DNA from: Ignavibacteria bacterium
GTDB taxonomy: Bacteria; Bacteroidota; Ignavibacteria; Ignavibacteriales; Melioribacteraceae
DNA: 64,000 nucleotides
Direction: 5' to 3'
NCBI GenBank assembly: GCA_016873835.1
Contig: VGVY01000002.1
Coordinates: 1 to 64,000, forward strand
The notes under the pieces were generated by a model that saw only the letters and a list, made by a program, of their open reading frames with translations, searched no databases and was not told where the DNA came from. The position numbers and the translations under genes are program-made. Shown here one piece after another: positions 37,651-46,467 of this stretch; position 1 is the stretch's first letter; the number at the start of each line of letters is the position of its first letter.

Positions 37651-38738
37651 TGAAGTATATTGATGAATTTAGAAATGCTGAGTTAATCGGAAACCTTGTT
37701 AAAAAACTTCTGCAAGTTACTACTCAAAACTGGAAAATAATGGAAGTCTGCGGCGGACAAACACATACTATTTTGAAATATAATTTAGAAGAATTACTGC
37801 CGAAAAAAATTTCACTGATACATGGTCCAGGCTGCCCGGTCTGTGTTACTCCTCTAGAATTTATAGATAAAGCAATTGCACTTGCTGAACAAAGTGATAT
37901 TATACTCACCTCATTTGGTGATATGCTGCGCGTTCCCGGTTCGAAGTCTGATTTATTAAATGTTAAGGCGCAAGGCGGTGATGTGCGAATGATTTATTCA
38001 ACTCTCGACGCAATTAAAATTGCTGAAGAGAACCAGAATAAAGAAGTAGTTTTTTTTGGTGTTGGTTTTGAAACTACTGCACCAGCAAATGCAATGGCAG
38101 TTTATGAAGCGCAAAGAAGAAACTTAAAAAACTTTTCCGTTCTTTGTTCTCATGTTTTAGTCCCTCCGGCAATCGAAGCGCTATTAAGCTCAAGTGAAGT
38201 TTCTATCCAAGGATTTTTAGCTGCCGGGCATGTTTGCACTGTTATGGGTTACGAACAATATATTCCATTAGCGGAGAAGTATAAAATTCCAATTGTGATT
38301 ACCGGTTTTGAACCAGTGGATATTTTAAACGGGGTTTTACTATCAGTTATTCAATTAGAAAGCGGCAAATATGAAGTTGAAAATCAATATAAACGTGTTG
38401 TTACAAAAGAAGGAAATGTGCAAGCAAAAAAATTATTAGACGAAATTTTTGAAGTGACCGATAGAAAATGGCGTGGTATCGGTACGATTCCAAATAGTGG
38501 TTATAAATTAAGAGATAGATATTCTGCATTTGATGCAGAACTGAAATTTAATTTGAAAAACATTGAAGTCGAAGAATCCAAAATTTGTATTGCCGGAAAA
38601 GTATTACAAGGATTAAAAAAACCATTCGAATGTTCAGCTTTTGGAAAAGAATGTTCACCAGAGCATCCGCTTGGCGCTCCAATGGTTTCAACGGAAGGTG
38701 CATGTGCTGCTTATTTTCATTATAGTAAAAGGAATTAA
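37650..38738 (+). CDS. hypD: Hydrogenase maturation protein HypD
   Basis: A 362-residue iron-sulfur protein that assembles the Fe(CN)2CO moiety. Conserved motifs: [23 protein letters not shown], and the C-terminal Cys set [26 protein letters not shown] for the [4Fe-4S] cluster. The start ATG at 37650 overlaps the hypC stop; a TTG one codon upstream is less likely. Confidence 0.97.
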   Translation: MKYIDEFRNAELIGNLVKKLLQVTTQNWKIMEVCGGQTHTILKYNLEELLPKKISLIHGPGCPVCVTPLEFIDKAIALAEQSDIILTSFGDMLRVPGSKSDLLNVKAQGGDVRMIYSTLDAIKIAEENQNKEVVFFGVGFETTAPANAMAVYEAQRRNLKNFSVLCSHVLVPPAIEALLSSSEVSIQGFLAAGHVCTVMGYEQYIPLAEKYKIPIVITGFEPVDILNGVLLSVIQLESGKYEVENQYKRVVTKEGNVQAKKLLDEIFEVTDRKWRGIGTIPNSGYKLRDRYSAFDAELKFNLKNIEVEESKICIAGKVLQGLKKPFECSAFGKECSPEHPLGAPMVSTEGACAAYFHYSKRN

Positions 38739-38744
38739 ATCTGC

Positions 38745-39803
38745 ATGAATGAAAAAATTAAATATGATGGGCTAACTTGTCCAATTCCAAAATCAGATTA
38801 TAACCGCGTCCTTCTTGCTCATGGCGGAGGCGGAACTTTGTCTCACCAATTGATCAATAAAATTTTTCTTTCTCAATTTGGAAATGAAATATTAAACACA
38901 CTTCATGATTCAGCTTTAATTAATGTTGATTCAAATAGATTAGCATTTACAACAGATTCTTATGTGGTTCATCCAATCTTCTTTCCTGGTGGAAATATTG
39001 GCGAACTTGCAGTTTATGGAACAGTAAATGATTTAGCAATGGCTGGAGCCAAACCTCTTTTTATATCAGTAGGATTTATTATTGAAGAGGGACTTGAAAT
39101 TGAAGAGTTATGGAAAATTACAGTTTCTATGAAACTTGCTGCTGAAAAAGCAAATGTGAAAATAGTAACGGGCGATACAAAAGTTGTTGACAAAGGAAAA
39201 GGCGATAAAATATTTATCAATACTTCTGGAATCGGTATAATTTCACCAGATGTTTCTATCAATCCAGTTAACTGTAAACCTGGAGACAAAATAATTTTAA
39301 GCGGTAAAATTGCTGAGCACGGAATAGCAATTATGTCAGCAAGAGAAAATTTAGAATTTGAATCTGCTATTAAAAGTGATACCGCGCCTTTGAATTTTTT
39401 AGTAGAGCAAATGTTACAAACATCGAATAAGATTCATGTATTAAGAGATCCAACGCGCGGAGGCATAGCAACGGTTTTGAATGAGATTGCAGCTCAATCA
39501 AACTTAGGTATTTCGATCGAACAAGAAAAAATTCCTATTGCTGAAGATGTCAAAGCAGCGTGTGAAATACTTGGTCTCGATCCTCTTTATATTGCTAATG
39601 AAGGAAAGTTAATTGCATTTGTTGATCCAGAAGTTGCAGATAAAATGTTAAAGACAATGAGGTCAAACGAGTTCGGAAAAGACTCATCAATAATTGGAGT
39701 TGTAACAAATGAAAATCCTAAAACGGTAATAATGAAGACTTCAATAGGGAGTAACAGAATAGTTGATATGATTTCGGGAGAGCAGTTGCCAAGAATATGT
39801 TGA
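38745..39803 (+). CDS. hypE: Hydrogenase maturation protein HypE
   Basis: A 352-residue protein that dehydrates the thiocarbamate on its own C-terminal Cys to thiocyanate. It has AIR-synthetase-like motifs (LLAHGGGGTLSHQLI, FTTDSYVVHPIFFPGG, VYGTVNDLAM) and ends QLPRIC, with the terminal Cys intact. Last of the hyp genes; the sigma-54 activator gene follows after 44 bp. Confidence 0.97.
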   Translation: MNEKIKYDGLTCPIPKSDYNRVLLAHGGGGTLSHQLINKIFLSQFGNEILNTLHDSALINVDSNRLAFTTDSYVVHPIFFPGGNIGELAVYGTVNDLAMAGAKPLFISVGFIIEEGLEIEELWKITVSMKLAAEKANVKIVTGDTKVVDKGKGDKIFINTSGIGIISPDVSINPVNCKPGDKIILSGKIAEHGIAIMSARENLEFESAIKSDTAPLNFLVEQMLQTSNKIHVLRDPTRGGIATVLNEIAAQSNLGISIEQEKIPIAEDVKAACEILGLDPLYIANEGKLIAFVDPEVADKMLKTMRSNEFGKDSSIIGVVTNENPKTVIMKTSIGSNRIVDMISGEQLPRIC

Positions 39804-39847
39804 ATTCAAAAAATATTTTTTACAATTTCCATTAACTTAATATAATT

Positions 39848-40810
39848 ATGAATACTACTAACTTAACATTGATTTCTAAAAACCAGCAGATGAGAGAAAT
39901 TCTCAATCAAATCAGCAAGGTTGTTGATTCGGATAGTTCAGTGTTGCTGATTGGAGAAACTGGAGTTGGGAAAGAAATTTTTGCTGAATACATTCATAAA
40001 ATTAGCAACCGCTCATTAAATGCTTTCGTAAAAATTGGATTAGCCGCAATGCCATCAGAATTACTTGCAAGCGAATTGTTTGGTCATGAAAAAGGATCAT
40101 TTACAAGTGCTGCCGGTGAAAAGAAAGGTTTGTTTGAAATTGCAAACGGCGGAAGTATTTTTCTAGATGATATTGACGATGTTCCGTTTGAAATTCAAAC
40201 AAAACTGCTGCGTGTTTTGGAATCTAAAGAAATTATGAGAATTGGCGGAACTAATCCAATTCCGGTTGATGTTCGATTGATCACTGCTTCAAAAGTTGAC
40301 CTTAAAGAATTAGTTAGTCGTGGAATTTTTAGAGCTGATTTGTTTTACAGAATTAATGTTGTTCCTTTTCAAATTCCTTCGTTGCGAGAAAGACGAGATG
40401 ATATTCCTCCATTAATTGAACATTTTTTGAAAATGTTTCAGCCTAATAAAAAAATTGAAATTACAAACGAAGCAATGAAAGCCTTTGTCAATTACCCATG
40501 GCCCGGGAATGTTAGAGAACTAAAAAATGTAATTAACCGGATTTCTCTTTTCGTAAGTGGAAAAATAAATTTTGACGATTTGCCATTTGAAGTGCAAAAT
40601 GAAAATCCTATTGAATTTCTTTTAAAAGCTTGTAACAAATGCTATGTTGATGGCAATATGAAATTTGATCAAATAGTAAAATGTTTAGAACACAATTTGC
40701 TCAAAGAAGCATTAAAAGTATCAAGCGGAAATCAATCCAATGCCGCAAAAAATCTTGGACTAAGCCTTTCAACTTTCAGAGATAAATTAAAAAAATATAA
40801 TATAGTATAG
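39848..40810 (+). CDS. Sigma-54-dependent activator 1, without sensory domain
   Basis: A 320-residue bacterial enhancer-binding protein made only of an AAA+ core and a Fis-type HTH. Walker A GETGVGKE, sigma-54 contact loop KGSFTSA (canonical GAFTGA), Walker B FLDDID (canonical LDE), sensor II region NYPWPGNVRELKNV, and HTH SNAAKNLGLSLSTFRDKL. There is no receiver, GAF or PAS domain. The linker has ACNKCY and a further Cys, spaced identically in the paralogue at 45352. It follows hypE by 44 bp and directly precedes its presumed target promoter, so it is the likely activator of the uptake-hydrogenase operon. Confidence 0.9.
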   Translation: MNTTNLTLISKNQQMREILNQISKVVDSDSSVLLIGETGVGKEIFAEYIHKISNRSLNAFVKIGLAAMPSELLASELFGHEKGSFTSAAGEKKGLFEIANGGSIFLDDIDDVPFEIQTKLLRVLESKEIMRIGGTNPIPVDVRLITASKVDLKELVSRGIFRADLFYRINVVPFQIPSLRERRDDIPPLIEHFLKMFQPNKKIEITNEAMKAFVNYPWPGNVRELKNVINRISLFVSGKINFDDLPFEVQNENPIEFLLKACNKCYVDGNMKFDQIVKCLEHNLLKEALKVSSGNQSNAAKNLGLSLSTFRDKLKKYNIV

Positions 40811-40820
40811 CCTCTTCATT

Positions 40821-40856
40821 TACGGATTTCCACAAATCTTTCTACGGAATTCCGTA
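40821..40856. promoter_or_regulatory. Tandem activator-binding sites, first hydrogenase operon
   Basis: TACGGAATTCCGTA at 40843-40856 is a perfect 14-bp palindrome. The related TACGGATTTCCA is at 40821-40832, centred 22 bp upstream, two helical turns. The same half-site (ACGG-N4-CCGT type) occurs twice, 21 bp apart, after the paralogous activator gene. Likely enhancer sites for the adjacent sigma-54 activator. Confidence 0.6.
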
Positions 40857-40905
40857 ATCAAGTCTTTTTATAAACACAAAACCGACCCAAAATCAATCAT
40901 TATCA

Positions 40906-40921
40906 CGGCACATCTTTTGGA
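40906..40921 (+). promoter_or_regulatory. Putative sigma-54 (-24/-12) promoter, uptake hydrogenase
   Basis: CGGCACATCTTTTGGA aligns with TGGCAC-N5-TTGCA: the -24 GG is at 40907-40908, then ten bases, then GG at 40919-40920 where GC is expected. The single -12 mismatch lowers confidence. A start of transcription near 40932 is predicted. Confidence 0.5.
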
Positions 40922-40932
40922 TGCTTGTTTTT

Positions 40933-41142
40933 ATGGAGACAATCCCTCAAAAAATTACAATGGTAGGAAAAATTGTTGGTGTTTATGTGAAAGATGGGAA
41001 AAAGTATGTGAAAATTTTGTGTGAATCTGGCTGCCATGATATTGAAGTACATCAAACCGAAAATTTTCATCTGGAGGCAAAAGTAACACTCGAATTAATT
41101 TCGAAATTAACTTTAAACGTGCAAGAATTTAACAATAATTAA
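40933..41142 (+). CDS. Small protein at the head of the uptake-hydrogenase operon
   Basis: About 69 residues (four more if translation began at 40921, but that lies upstream of the predicted transcription start). Core sequence [20 protein letters not shown], then [11 protein letters not shown] with two Cys, then a strand-rich C-terminus. An OB-like barrel of HypC size is plausible, but it lacks the HypC N-terminal Cys. No Shine-Dalgarno is seen; the ATG at 40960 is another candidate start. It lies 16 bp before the hydrogenase small subunit. Function unknown; an assembly factor is a guess. Confidence 0.55.
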   Translation: METIPQKITMVGKIVGVYVKDGKKYVKILCESGCHDIEVHQTENFHLEAKVTLELISKLTLNVQEFNNN

Positions 41143-41158
41143 TAACTTGGAGGAACTA

Positions 41159-42280
41159 ATGGAGCAAAAACCTCTAACCATTTATGAAAATATGGAGCTT
41201 AACGGATATTCAAGAAGAGACTTCCTTAAGTTCTGCAGTTGGCTTGCAGCTTATATTGGAATTGAATCAAGCGGAGTTGGCAAAATTGTAAAAGCAATGG
41301 AAACAAAACCGCGACTTCCAGTGGTGTGGTTTCATTTTCAAGAATGCACTTGTTGCAGTGAGTCATTTATTCGTTCGTCACACCCAATTGTATCAGATAT
41401 TGTATTAGATAAAATTTCACTTGATTATACAGAAACACTTCAAGCTGCAGCCGGTCATCAAGCCGAAGAAGTTCTTCACAATACAATGAAAAAATATAAA
41501 GGTGAATATTTAATGTTGGTTGAAGGGTCTGTTCCAACTGAAGATGACGGAATTTATTGCTGCATCGGAGGAAGAACTGCTCTTGATATTGTACAAGAAG
41601 CTGCTGCCGGTGCTAAAGCAGTTGTTGCGTGGGGTAGTTGCGCCTCTAATGGATGTATTCAAGCCGCAAAACCAAATCCCACTGGTGCAACTCCAATAAA
41701 AAATATTATTAGCGGCGTACCAATTATTAATGTTCCTGGTTGCCCTCCAATTGGAGAAGTGATGGCTGGTACAATTGTTCATCTTCTAGCTTTTGATAGA
41801 ATTCCACAATTAGATGGATTAGGCAGACCAAAAGCTTTTTATTCAAGAAGAGTTCATGATACTTGCTACAGACGACCAAATTATGATGCTGGATTATTTG
41901 TTGAATCTTTTGATGATGAAAATGCAAAACGCGGATATTGTCTCTACAAAGTAGGCTGCAGAGGTCCAGTTACTTATAATGCTTGCGGTGTTATGCGTTG
42001 GAATGACGGAGTAAGTTACCCTATTCAGTCTGGTCACGGATGCATTGGATGTAGTGAAGCAAATTTCTGGGATAATGGGCCGTTCTATCAACACCTTTCT
42101 TCCTTCCCGGGTTTTGGAATTGAAACAACTGCTGATGATATTGGCGTTATAGTTGGTGCTGCAACGGTAGCTGGAATGGCAGCTCATGCAATTTCTACTA
42201 ATATAAGAAAGCGGTCCCAAATTAGAGAAGGAATAAAAGAATCTATTGAAGAAGTAAATAATGATAAAGGAGGTGAATGA
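41159..42280 (+). CDS. hyaA: [NiFe] uptake hydrogenase small subunit (group 1)
   Basis: A 373-residue electron-transferring subunit with three Fe-S clusters. A Tat signal lies at the N-terminus (SRRDFLKF, residues 18-25), so the heterodimer is exported folded. Cluster ligands: [14 protein letters not shown] (proximal), [33 protein letters not shown], the medial/distal CYRR and CGVM/CIGC groups. A C-terminal hydrophobic segment ([18 protein letters not shown]) can anchor it. TTGGAGG at 41147-41153 fixes the ATG at 41159. The stop overlaps the large subunit start by one base. Confidence 0.95.
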   Translation: MEQKPLTIYENMELNGYSRRDFLKFCSWLAAYIGIESSGVGKIVKAMETKPRLPVVWFHFQECTCCSESFIRSSHPIVSDIVLDKISLDYTETLQAAAGHQAEEVLHNTMKKYKGEYLMLVEGSVPTEDDGIYCCIGGRTALDIVQEAAAGAKAVVAWGSCASNGCIQAAKPNPTGATPIKNIISGVPIINVPGCPPIGEVMAGTIVHLLAFDRIPQLDGLGRPKAFYSRRVHDTCYRRPNYDAGLFVESFDDENAKRGYCLYKVGCRGPVTYNACGVMRWNDGVSYPIQSGHGCIGCSEANFWDNGPFYQHLSSFPGFGIETTADDIGVIVGAATVAGMAAHAISTNIRKRSQIREGIKESIEEVNNDKGGE

Positions 42281-43998
42281 TGGCTAATAGAATAGTTATA
42301 GATCCTATTACAAGGATTGAAGGTCACCTTCGCATTGAAGTTCAAGTTCAAAATGGAAAAGTCGTTGATGCTTATAGCAGCGGAACTATGGTAAGAGGTT
42401 TTGAATTAATTCTTAAAGGACGTGACCCACGCGATGCCTGGGCATTTACTGAACGAGCGTGTGGTGTTTGTACAACTGTACATGCACTTGCATCAGTTAG
42501 AACAGTTGAGGATGCATTAGGAATTGTAATTCCTCCGAATGCAGAGCTTGTACGAAATCTAATGTTCTGCGCACAATATATGCAAGATCATGTTGTTCAC
42601 TTTTATCATCTTCATGCATTGGATTGGGTTGATATTGTTAGTGCATTAAAAGCAAACCCGAATGAAACATCAAGAATTGCGCAAAGTATTTCTAATTACC
42701 CAAAAAGCTCGCCAAAATATTTTTCAGATCTTCAAAAAAAATTAACTGCATTTGTAAATAGTGGACAGCTCGGAATTTTTGCTAACGGATATTGGGGACA
42801 TTCAGCATACAAACTTCCACCCGAAGTTAATTTAATTGGAGTCGCTCATTATTTAGAAGCTCTTGAATGGCAGAAAGAGATTGTAAAAATTCATACAATT
42901 TTTGGCGGAAAAAATCCGCATCCAAATTATTTAGTTGGCGGCGCTCCATGTTCTGTAAATATTGATGATGCAAATGCTATTAACGCTGAAAGATTAGCTT
43001 ATGTGGGAACTTTGCTTAAAGAAGCAAAAACATTTATTGAACAAGTCTATATTCCTGATCTTCTTGCAGTTGCACCATATTATCTTGATTGGGGTGGAAT
43101 TGGCGGTGGTTTAGAAAATTATTTAGTCTATGGAGATCTTCCAACAAATGGCTATGGAGATGTTGGGAAGTTTAAATTTCCACGTGGTGCTATTTTAGGA
43201 AGAGATTTATCCAAAGTTCACGAAGTTGATGGAAAAGATATTAAGCAAATTCAAGAATATATTTCTCACTCTTGGTATGAGTACTCTGATGGTAACGAAA
43301 CTGGAAAACATCCGTGGGATGGCGAAACAAAATTTAATTACACCGGACCAAAACCACCGTATGATTTCTTAAATGTAAAAGAAAAATACAGCTGGTTAAA
43401 AACACCAAGATGGAATGGTAAAGCAATGGAAGTTGGTCCGCTTGCAAGGGTTTTAGTTGCCTATGCATCTGGCAGTAAAGAAGTTCAAGAACTTGTAAAT
43501 GGAACTCTTAAAGCTCTTAAAGTTCCGGTTGGTGCTCTTTTCTCAACTCTTGGCAGAACTGCAGCACGCGGATTGGAGACAATTTTAATTTCTCAATGGG
43601 CTATGGAATTTTACGATCAATTGATAAGCCATATAAAAAATGGTGACTCAAGAATGTTTGATAATTCAAAATGGGATCCTTCAACTTGGCCAAAAGAAGC
43701 AAAAGGAGTTGGAATGACTGAAGCACCTCGTGGTGCTCTTGCACATTGGATTGTTATTAAAGATGAAAAGATTGATAATTATCAATTAGTTGTTCCTTCA
43801 ACATGGAATGCATCACCAAGAGATCCTTCTGGCGGAATGTCTGCATATGAATCTTCACTTATTGGAACTCCAATTGCAGATCCGGAAAAACCATTAGAAG
43901 TTTTACGAACAATTCACTCTTTCGATCCGTGTATTGCATGTGCAGTTCATCTTTATGATGAGAAAGGAACTTATGTTCATCAAGTGCAAACATTTTAG
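42280..43998 (+). CDS. hyaB: [NiFe] uptake hydrogenase large subunit (group 1)
   Basis: A 572-residue catalytic subunit. Nickel ligands are in ERACGVCTTVHALAS (N-terminal CxxC) and FDPCIACAVH (C-terminal CxxC). The maturation protease cuts after that His, removing the last 15 residues (LYDEKGTYVHQVQTF). AGGAGGT upstream favours the second of two adjacent ATGs (42280). Membrane-facing partner cytochrome b follows after 11 bp. Oxidises H2 on the outer face of the membrane. Confidence 0.97.
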   Translation: MANRIVIDPITRIEGHLRIEVQVQNGKVVDAYSSGTMVRGFELILKGRDPRDAWAFTERACGVCTTVHALASVRTVEDALGIVIPPNAELVRNLMFCAQYMQDHVVHFYHLHALDWVDIVSALKANPNETSRIAQSISNYPKSSPKYFSDLQKKLTAFVNSGQLGIFANGYWGHSAYKLPPEVNLIGVAHYLEALEWQKEIVKIHTIFGGKNPHPNYLVGGAPCSVNIDDANAINAERLAYVGTLLKEAKTFIEQVYIPDLLAVAPYYLDWGGIGGGLENYLVYGDLPTNGYGDVGKFKFPRGAILGRDLSKVHEVDGKDIKQIQEYISHSWYEYSDGNETGKHPWDGETKFNYTGPKPPYDFLNVKEKYSWLKTPRWNGKAMEVGPLARVLVAYASGSKEVQELVNGTLKALKVPVGALFSTLGRTAARGLETILISQWAMEFYDQLISHIKNGDSRMFDNSKWDPSTWPKEAKGVGMTEAPRGALAHWIVIKDEKIDNYQLVVPSTWNASPRDPSGGMSAYESSLIGTPIADPEKPLEVLRTIHSFDPCIACAVHLYDEKGTYVHQVQTF

Positions 43999-44009
43999 GA
44001 GGGGCAGTT

Positions 44010-44675
44010 ATGAATTCTTCAAAAAAAATATATGTGTGGGAACTGCCCGTTAGGTTTTACCATTGGCTGAATGCACTTTGCATCGTTGCTTTAGCTTCAA
44101 CGGGATATTTAATCGGCAGTCCGCCGGCAGTCCAAAGCGGTTCAGAAGCATCCTTTGGTTATTGGTTTGGAATTGTGAGATTCATACACTTTGTTGCTGC
44201 ATTTGTTTTCTTTTTTAATTTCTTGTTTAGAATTTATTGGGGATTTGTTGGGAATAAATTTGCGCGGTGGGATCAATTCATTCCTTACAAACCGCATCAT
44301 TGGAAAGAAATCCTTCATGTACTCTGTCTGGATATTTTACAAATCTGTAAAAAACCATTGAAATCAATTGGGCATAATTCGTTGGCTGGATTAACATACT
44401 TTATCACGTTTCTTGTTTTTTTATTTCAATCAATAACTGGTTTTGGAATGTATGCAGCAATGAGCGACTCATTTTTACCGAATCTTTTCGCATGGATTGT
44501 TCCTTTGATGGGCGGAGATTTTGCAGTGAGGCAATGGCATCATGTAATGATGTGGTTTTTTGTAATCTTTTCATTGGTTCATGTTTATTTAGTTTTTTAT
44601 CATGATTATATTGAAGAGAGAGGAACAATTTCATCAATGGCTGGCGGCTGGAAGTTTATTGAAAAAAATAAGTAA
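44010..44675 (+). CDS. hyaC: Ni/Fe-hydrogenase b-type cytochrome
   Basis: A 221-residue inner-membrane cytochrome b with four main helices. It begins KKIYVWELPVRFYHWLNALCIVAL, typical of HyaC/HupC; heme His candidates are in RFYHWLNA, RFIHFVAAF, RQWHHVMMW and SLVHVYLVFYHDY. It takes electrons from the hydrogenase to the quinone pool. A terminator lies 18 bp after it. Confidence 0.95.
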   Translation: MNSSKKIYVWELPVRFYHWLNALCIVALASTGYLIGSPPAVQSGSEASFGYWFGIVRFIHFVAAFVFFFNFLFRIYWGFVGNKFARWDQFIPYKPHHWKEILHVLCLDILQICKKPLKSIGHNSLAGLTYFITFLVFLFQSITGFGMYAAMSDSFLPNLFAWIVPLMGGDFAVRQWHHVMMWFFVIFSLVHVYLVFYHDYIEERGTISSMAGGWKFIEKNK

Positions 44676-44692
44676 TAATATTTTGATCTAAC

Positions 44693-44721
44693 AAAGGCGG
44701 GCTATAATGTCCGCCTTTTTT
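44693..44721 (+). terminator. Rho-independent terminator after the uptake hydrogenase genes
   Basis: AAAGGCGG and CCGCCTTT form an 8-bp stem with a 10-nt loop, followed by a T-run. It separates hyaC from the maturation protease gene that follows, so the protease is expressed by partial read-through or from its own promoter. Confidence 0.88.
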
Positions 44722-44761
44722 ATTTATTTCAATTGTATATTAAAGAAACAAATAAATTATT

Positions 44762-45220
44762 ATGAAGAACATCTTAATTCTTGGTGTTGGAAATATATTA
44801 ATGGGCGATGAAGGCATTGGAATCCACTCTATAAAAGAATTGGAGAAAAATTCCTTTCCCGAGAATGTTACTTTACTTGATGGCGGAACTGGCGGTTTTC
44901 ATCTGCTTAACTATTTACAAGAATATAAAATAATTATTATGATTGATGCTTCTATGGATAACAAACCTGAAGGTACTGTTTCTGTTATTGAACCAAAATT
45001 TGCAAGCGATTTTCCAAAATCTTTAAGTGCTCATGATATTGGACTGCGAGACCTTATTGAATCCGTATCTCTCTTAGGGGAGCTGCCCAAAATATTTTTG
45101 ATAACAATCTCAATAAATCATATACAAAACATGTCAATGGAGTTATCGCAAAAAATAAAGGCATCCCTCTCAGAAATCGCTCAAAAAGTTGAATCTATTT
45201 TACATTCATTAAATCAATAG
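44762..45220 (+). CDS. hyaD: Hydrogenase maturation protease, first copy
   Basis: A 152-residue endopeptidase that removes the C-terminal tail of a hydrogenase large subunit. Family motif GVGNILMGDEGIGIHSI with the nickel-sensing Glu; MIDAS with the Asp; and LSAHDIG with the His. By position it serves the uptake hydrogenase. A second, divergent copy lies at 46468. Confidence 0.93.
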   Translation: MKNILILGVGNILMGDEGIGIHSIKELEKNSFPENVTLLDGGTGGFHLLNYLQEYKIIIMIDASMDNKPEGTVSVIEPKFASDFPKSLSAHDIGLRDLIESVSLLGELPKIFLITISINHIQNMSMELSQKIKASLSEIAQKVESILHSLNQ

Positions 45221-45351
45221 TAAAATCATTTTGAAATTCGGATAAAGCGACAAAGCTTCTAAATTTAATTCCATTTTTCAATCAATTTATTTTTATATTA
45301 TTAATACAAATAGTATTTAGTAATTGGAATAAGTATTTTTTTTGAGGATAA

Positions 45352-46314
45352 ATGAATTCCTCAAATAATTATATCGTAACACAAAACAGAGTTGTTCTTG
45401 ATTTGCTCTCGCAAATTGAAAAAACCTCAAACTCTGATTGCTCAGTTCTTTTAATTGGAGAAACTGGCGTTGGCAAAGAATTATTTGCCGAATTCATCCA
45501 CAGAACTAGTAACAGAAATAATTTCCCTTTAGTTAAAGTTGCGCTCTCAACACTTCCGGCTGATTTAATTGAAAGTGAATTATTCGGGCATGAAAAAGGG
45601 GCATTCACTGGTTCTATGAATGAAAAGAAAGGACTCTTTGAAGCATCGGACAAAGGAACAATTTTTTTAGATGATATTGATGATTTTCCATTAAACCTCC
45701 AATCCAAATTGTTACGGGTTCTTGAATCAAAAGAAATAAAAAGAATTGGTTCGCAAAATTCTATTCCGTTAGATATTCGGTTGATCACAGCTTCAAAGCT
45801 TGATTTGCAACAGCTTGTTGCTCAGGAAAAATTCCGAATCGATCTGTTCTTTAGAATTAATGTCTTGCCAATAGTAATACCTCCACTGAGAGATAGAATT
45901 GATGATATTCCAATATTGGTGGATTACTTTCTGAATTTTTACGAACCAGAAAAAAGAATTGAAGTTTCTGATGCAGTATGGGAATCATTAAAAAATTACC
46001 CCTGGCCAGGGAATGTGCGTGAGTTAAGAAACATCATTCAACGTATTGCACTGTTTGCAAATGGAAAGATTACCATTGACAATTTACCATCAGAAATTAG
46101 AGGCGACTCTCCATTCAAAAATTTTATGAAAACTTGCGGACATTGCTTTGAAAATAAAAATATGAAATTCGAGCAAGTGATGGTATGTGTTGAAAAGCAT
46201 CTATTAGAACATGCATTGACTAGTTCTGATGGTAATCGAACAGTAGCCGCGCGCATGCTTGGTTTAAGTTTATCAACTTTTAGGGATAAATTGAGAAGAC
46301 ATAATATAGTGTAA
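45352..46314 (+). CDS. Sigma-54-dependent activator 2, without sensory domain
   Basis: A 320-residue paralogue of the activator at 39848, with the same length and architecture. Walker A GETGVGKE, contact loop KGAFTGS, Walker B FLDDID, NYPWPGNVREL and HTH RTVAARMLGLSLSTFRDKL. The linker again has CxxC (KTCGHCFENKNMKFEQ) and a later Cys (VMVCVEKH). TTGAGGATAA precedes the ATG. It lies between the two hydrogenase systems, just ahead of the sigma-54 promoter of the Hdr-Mvh operon. Confidence 0.9.
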   Translation: MNSSNNYIVTQNRVVLDLLSQIEKTSNSDCSVLLIGETGVGKELFAEFIHRTSNRNNFPLVKVALSTLPADLIESELFGHEKGAFTGSMNEKKGLFEASDKGTIFLDDIDDFPLNLQSKLLRVLESKEIKRIGSQNSIPLDIRLITASKLDLQQLVAQEKFRIDLFFRINVLPIVIPPLRDRIDDIPILVDYFLNFYEPEKRIEVSDAVWESLKNYPWPGNVRELRNIIQRIALFANGKITIDNLPSEIRGDSPFKNFMKTCGHCFENKNMKFEQVMVCVEKHLLEHALTSSDGNRTVAARMLGLSLSTFRDKLRRHNIV

Positions 46315-46326
46315 TAATATTTGCTA

Positions 46327-46359
46327 GCGGAATTTCGCCAACCGAGAACGGTAATCCGT
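46327..46359. promoter_or_regulatory. Tandem activator-binding sites, Hdr-Mvh operon
   Basis: GCGGAATTTCGC (46327-46338) and ACGGTAATCCGT (46348-46359) share the CGG-N4-C(C)G dyad seen at 40821-40856 and are 21 bp apart, two helical turns. They start 13 bp after the stop of activator 2 and about 65-100 bp upstream of the -24 element. Confidence 0.6.
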
Positions 46360-46423
46360 CGATTTAATAAACTCCAGTAACTTAACACTTGATTTTAAGT
46401 TCCTTTTCCTAATTCCTCTGTTG

Positions 46424-46439
46424 TGGCATTTCTATTGCA
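46424..46439 (+). promoter_or_regulatory. Sigma-54 (-24/-12) promoter of the Hdr-Mvh operon
   Basis: TGGCATTTCTATTGCA matches the -24/-12 consensus TGGCAY-N5-TTGCA: GG at 46425-46426, ten bases, GC at 46437-46438. Predicted transcript start near 46450, 18 bp before the first gene. Confidence 0.8.
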
Positions 46440-46467
46440 TCAATAAAGGAATCCAAAAAAAACAATT

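Noticed and set aside
41510-41782. Open frames antisense to the hydrogenase small subunit
   Set aside because: They overlap a fully conserved gene and have low-complexity, His/Asn/Ser-rich products typical of antisense shadows.
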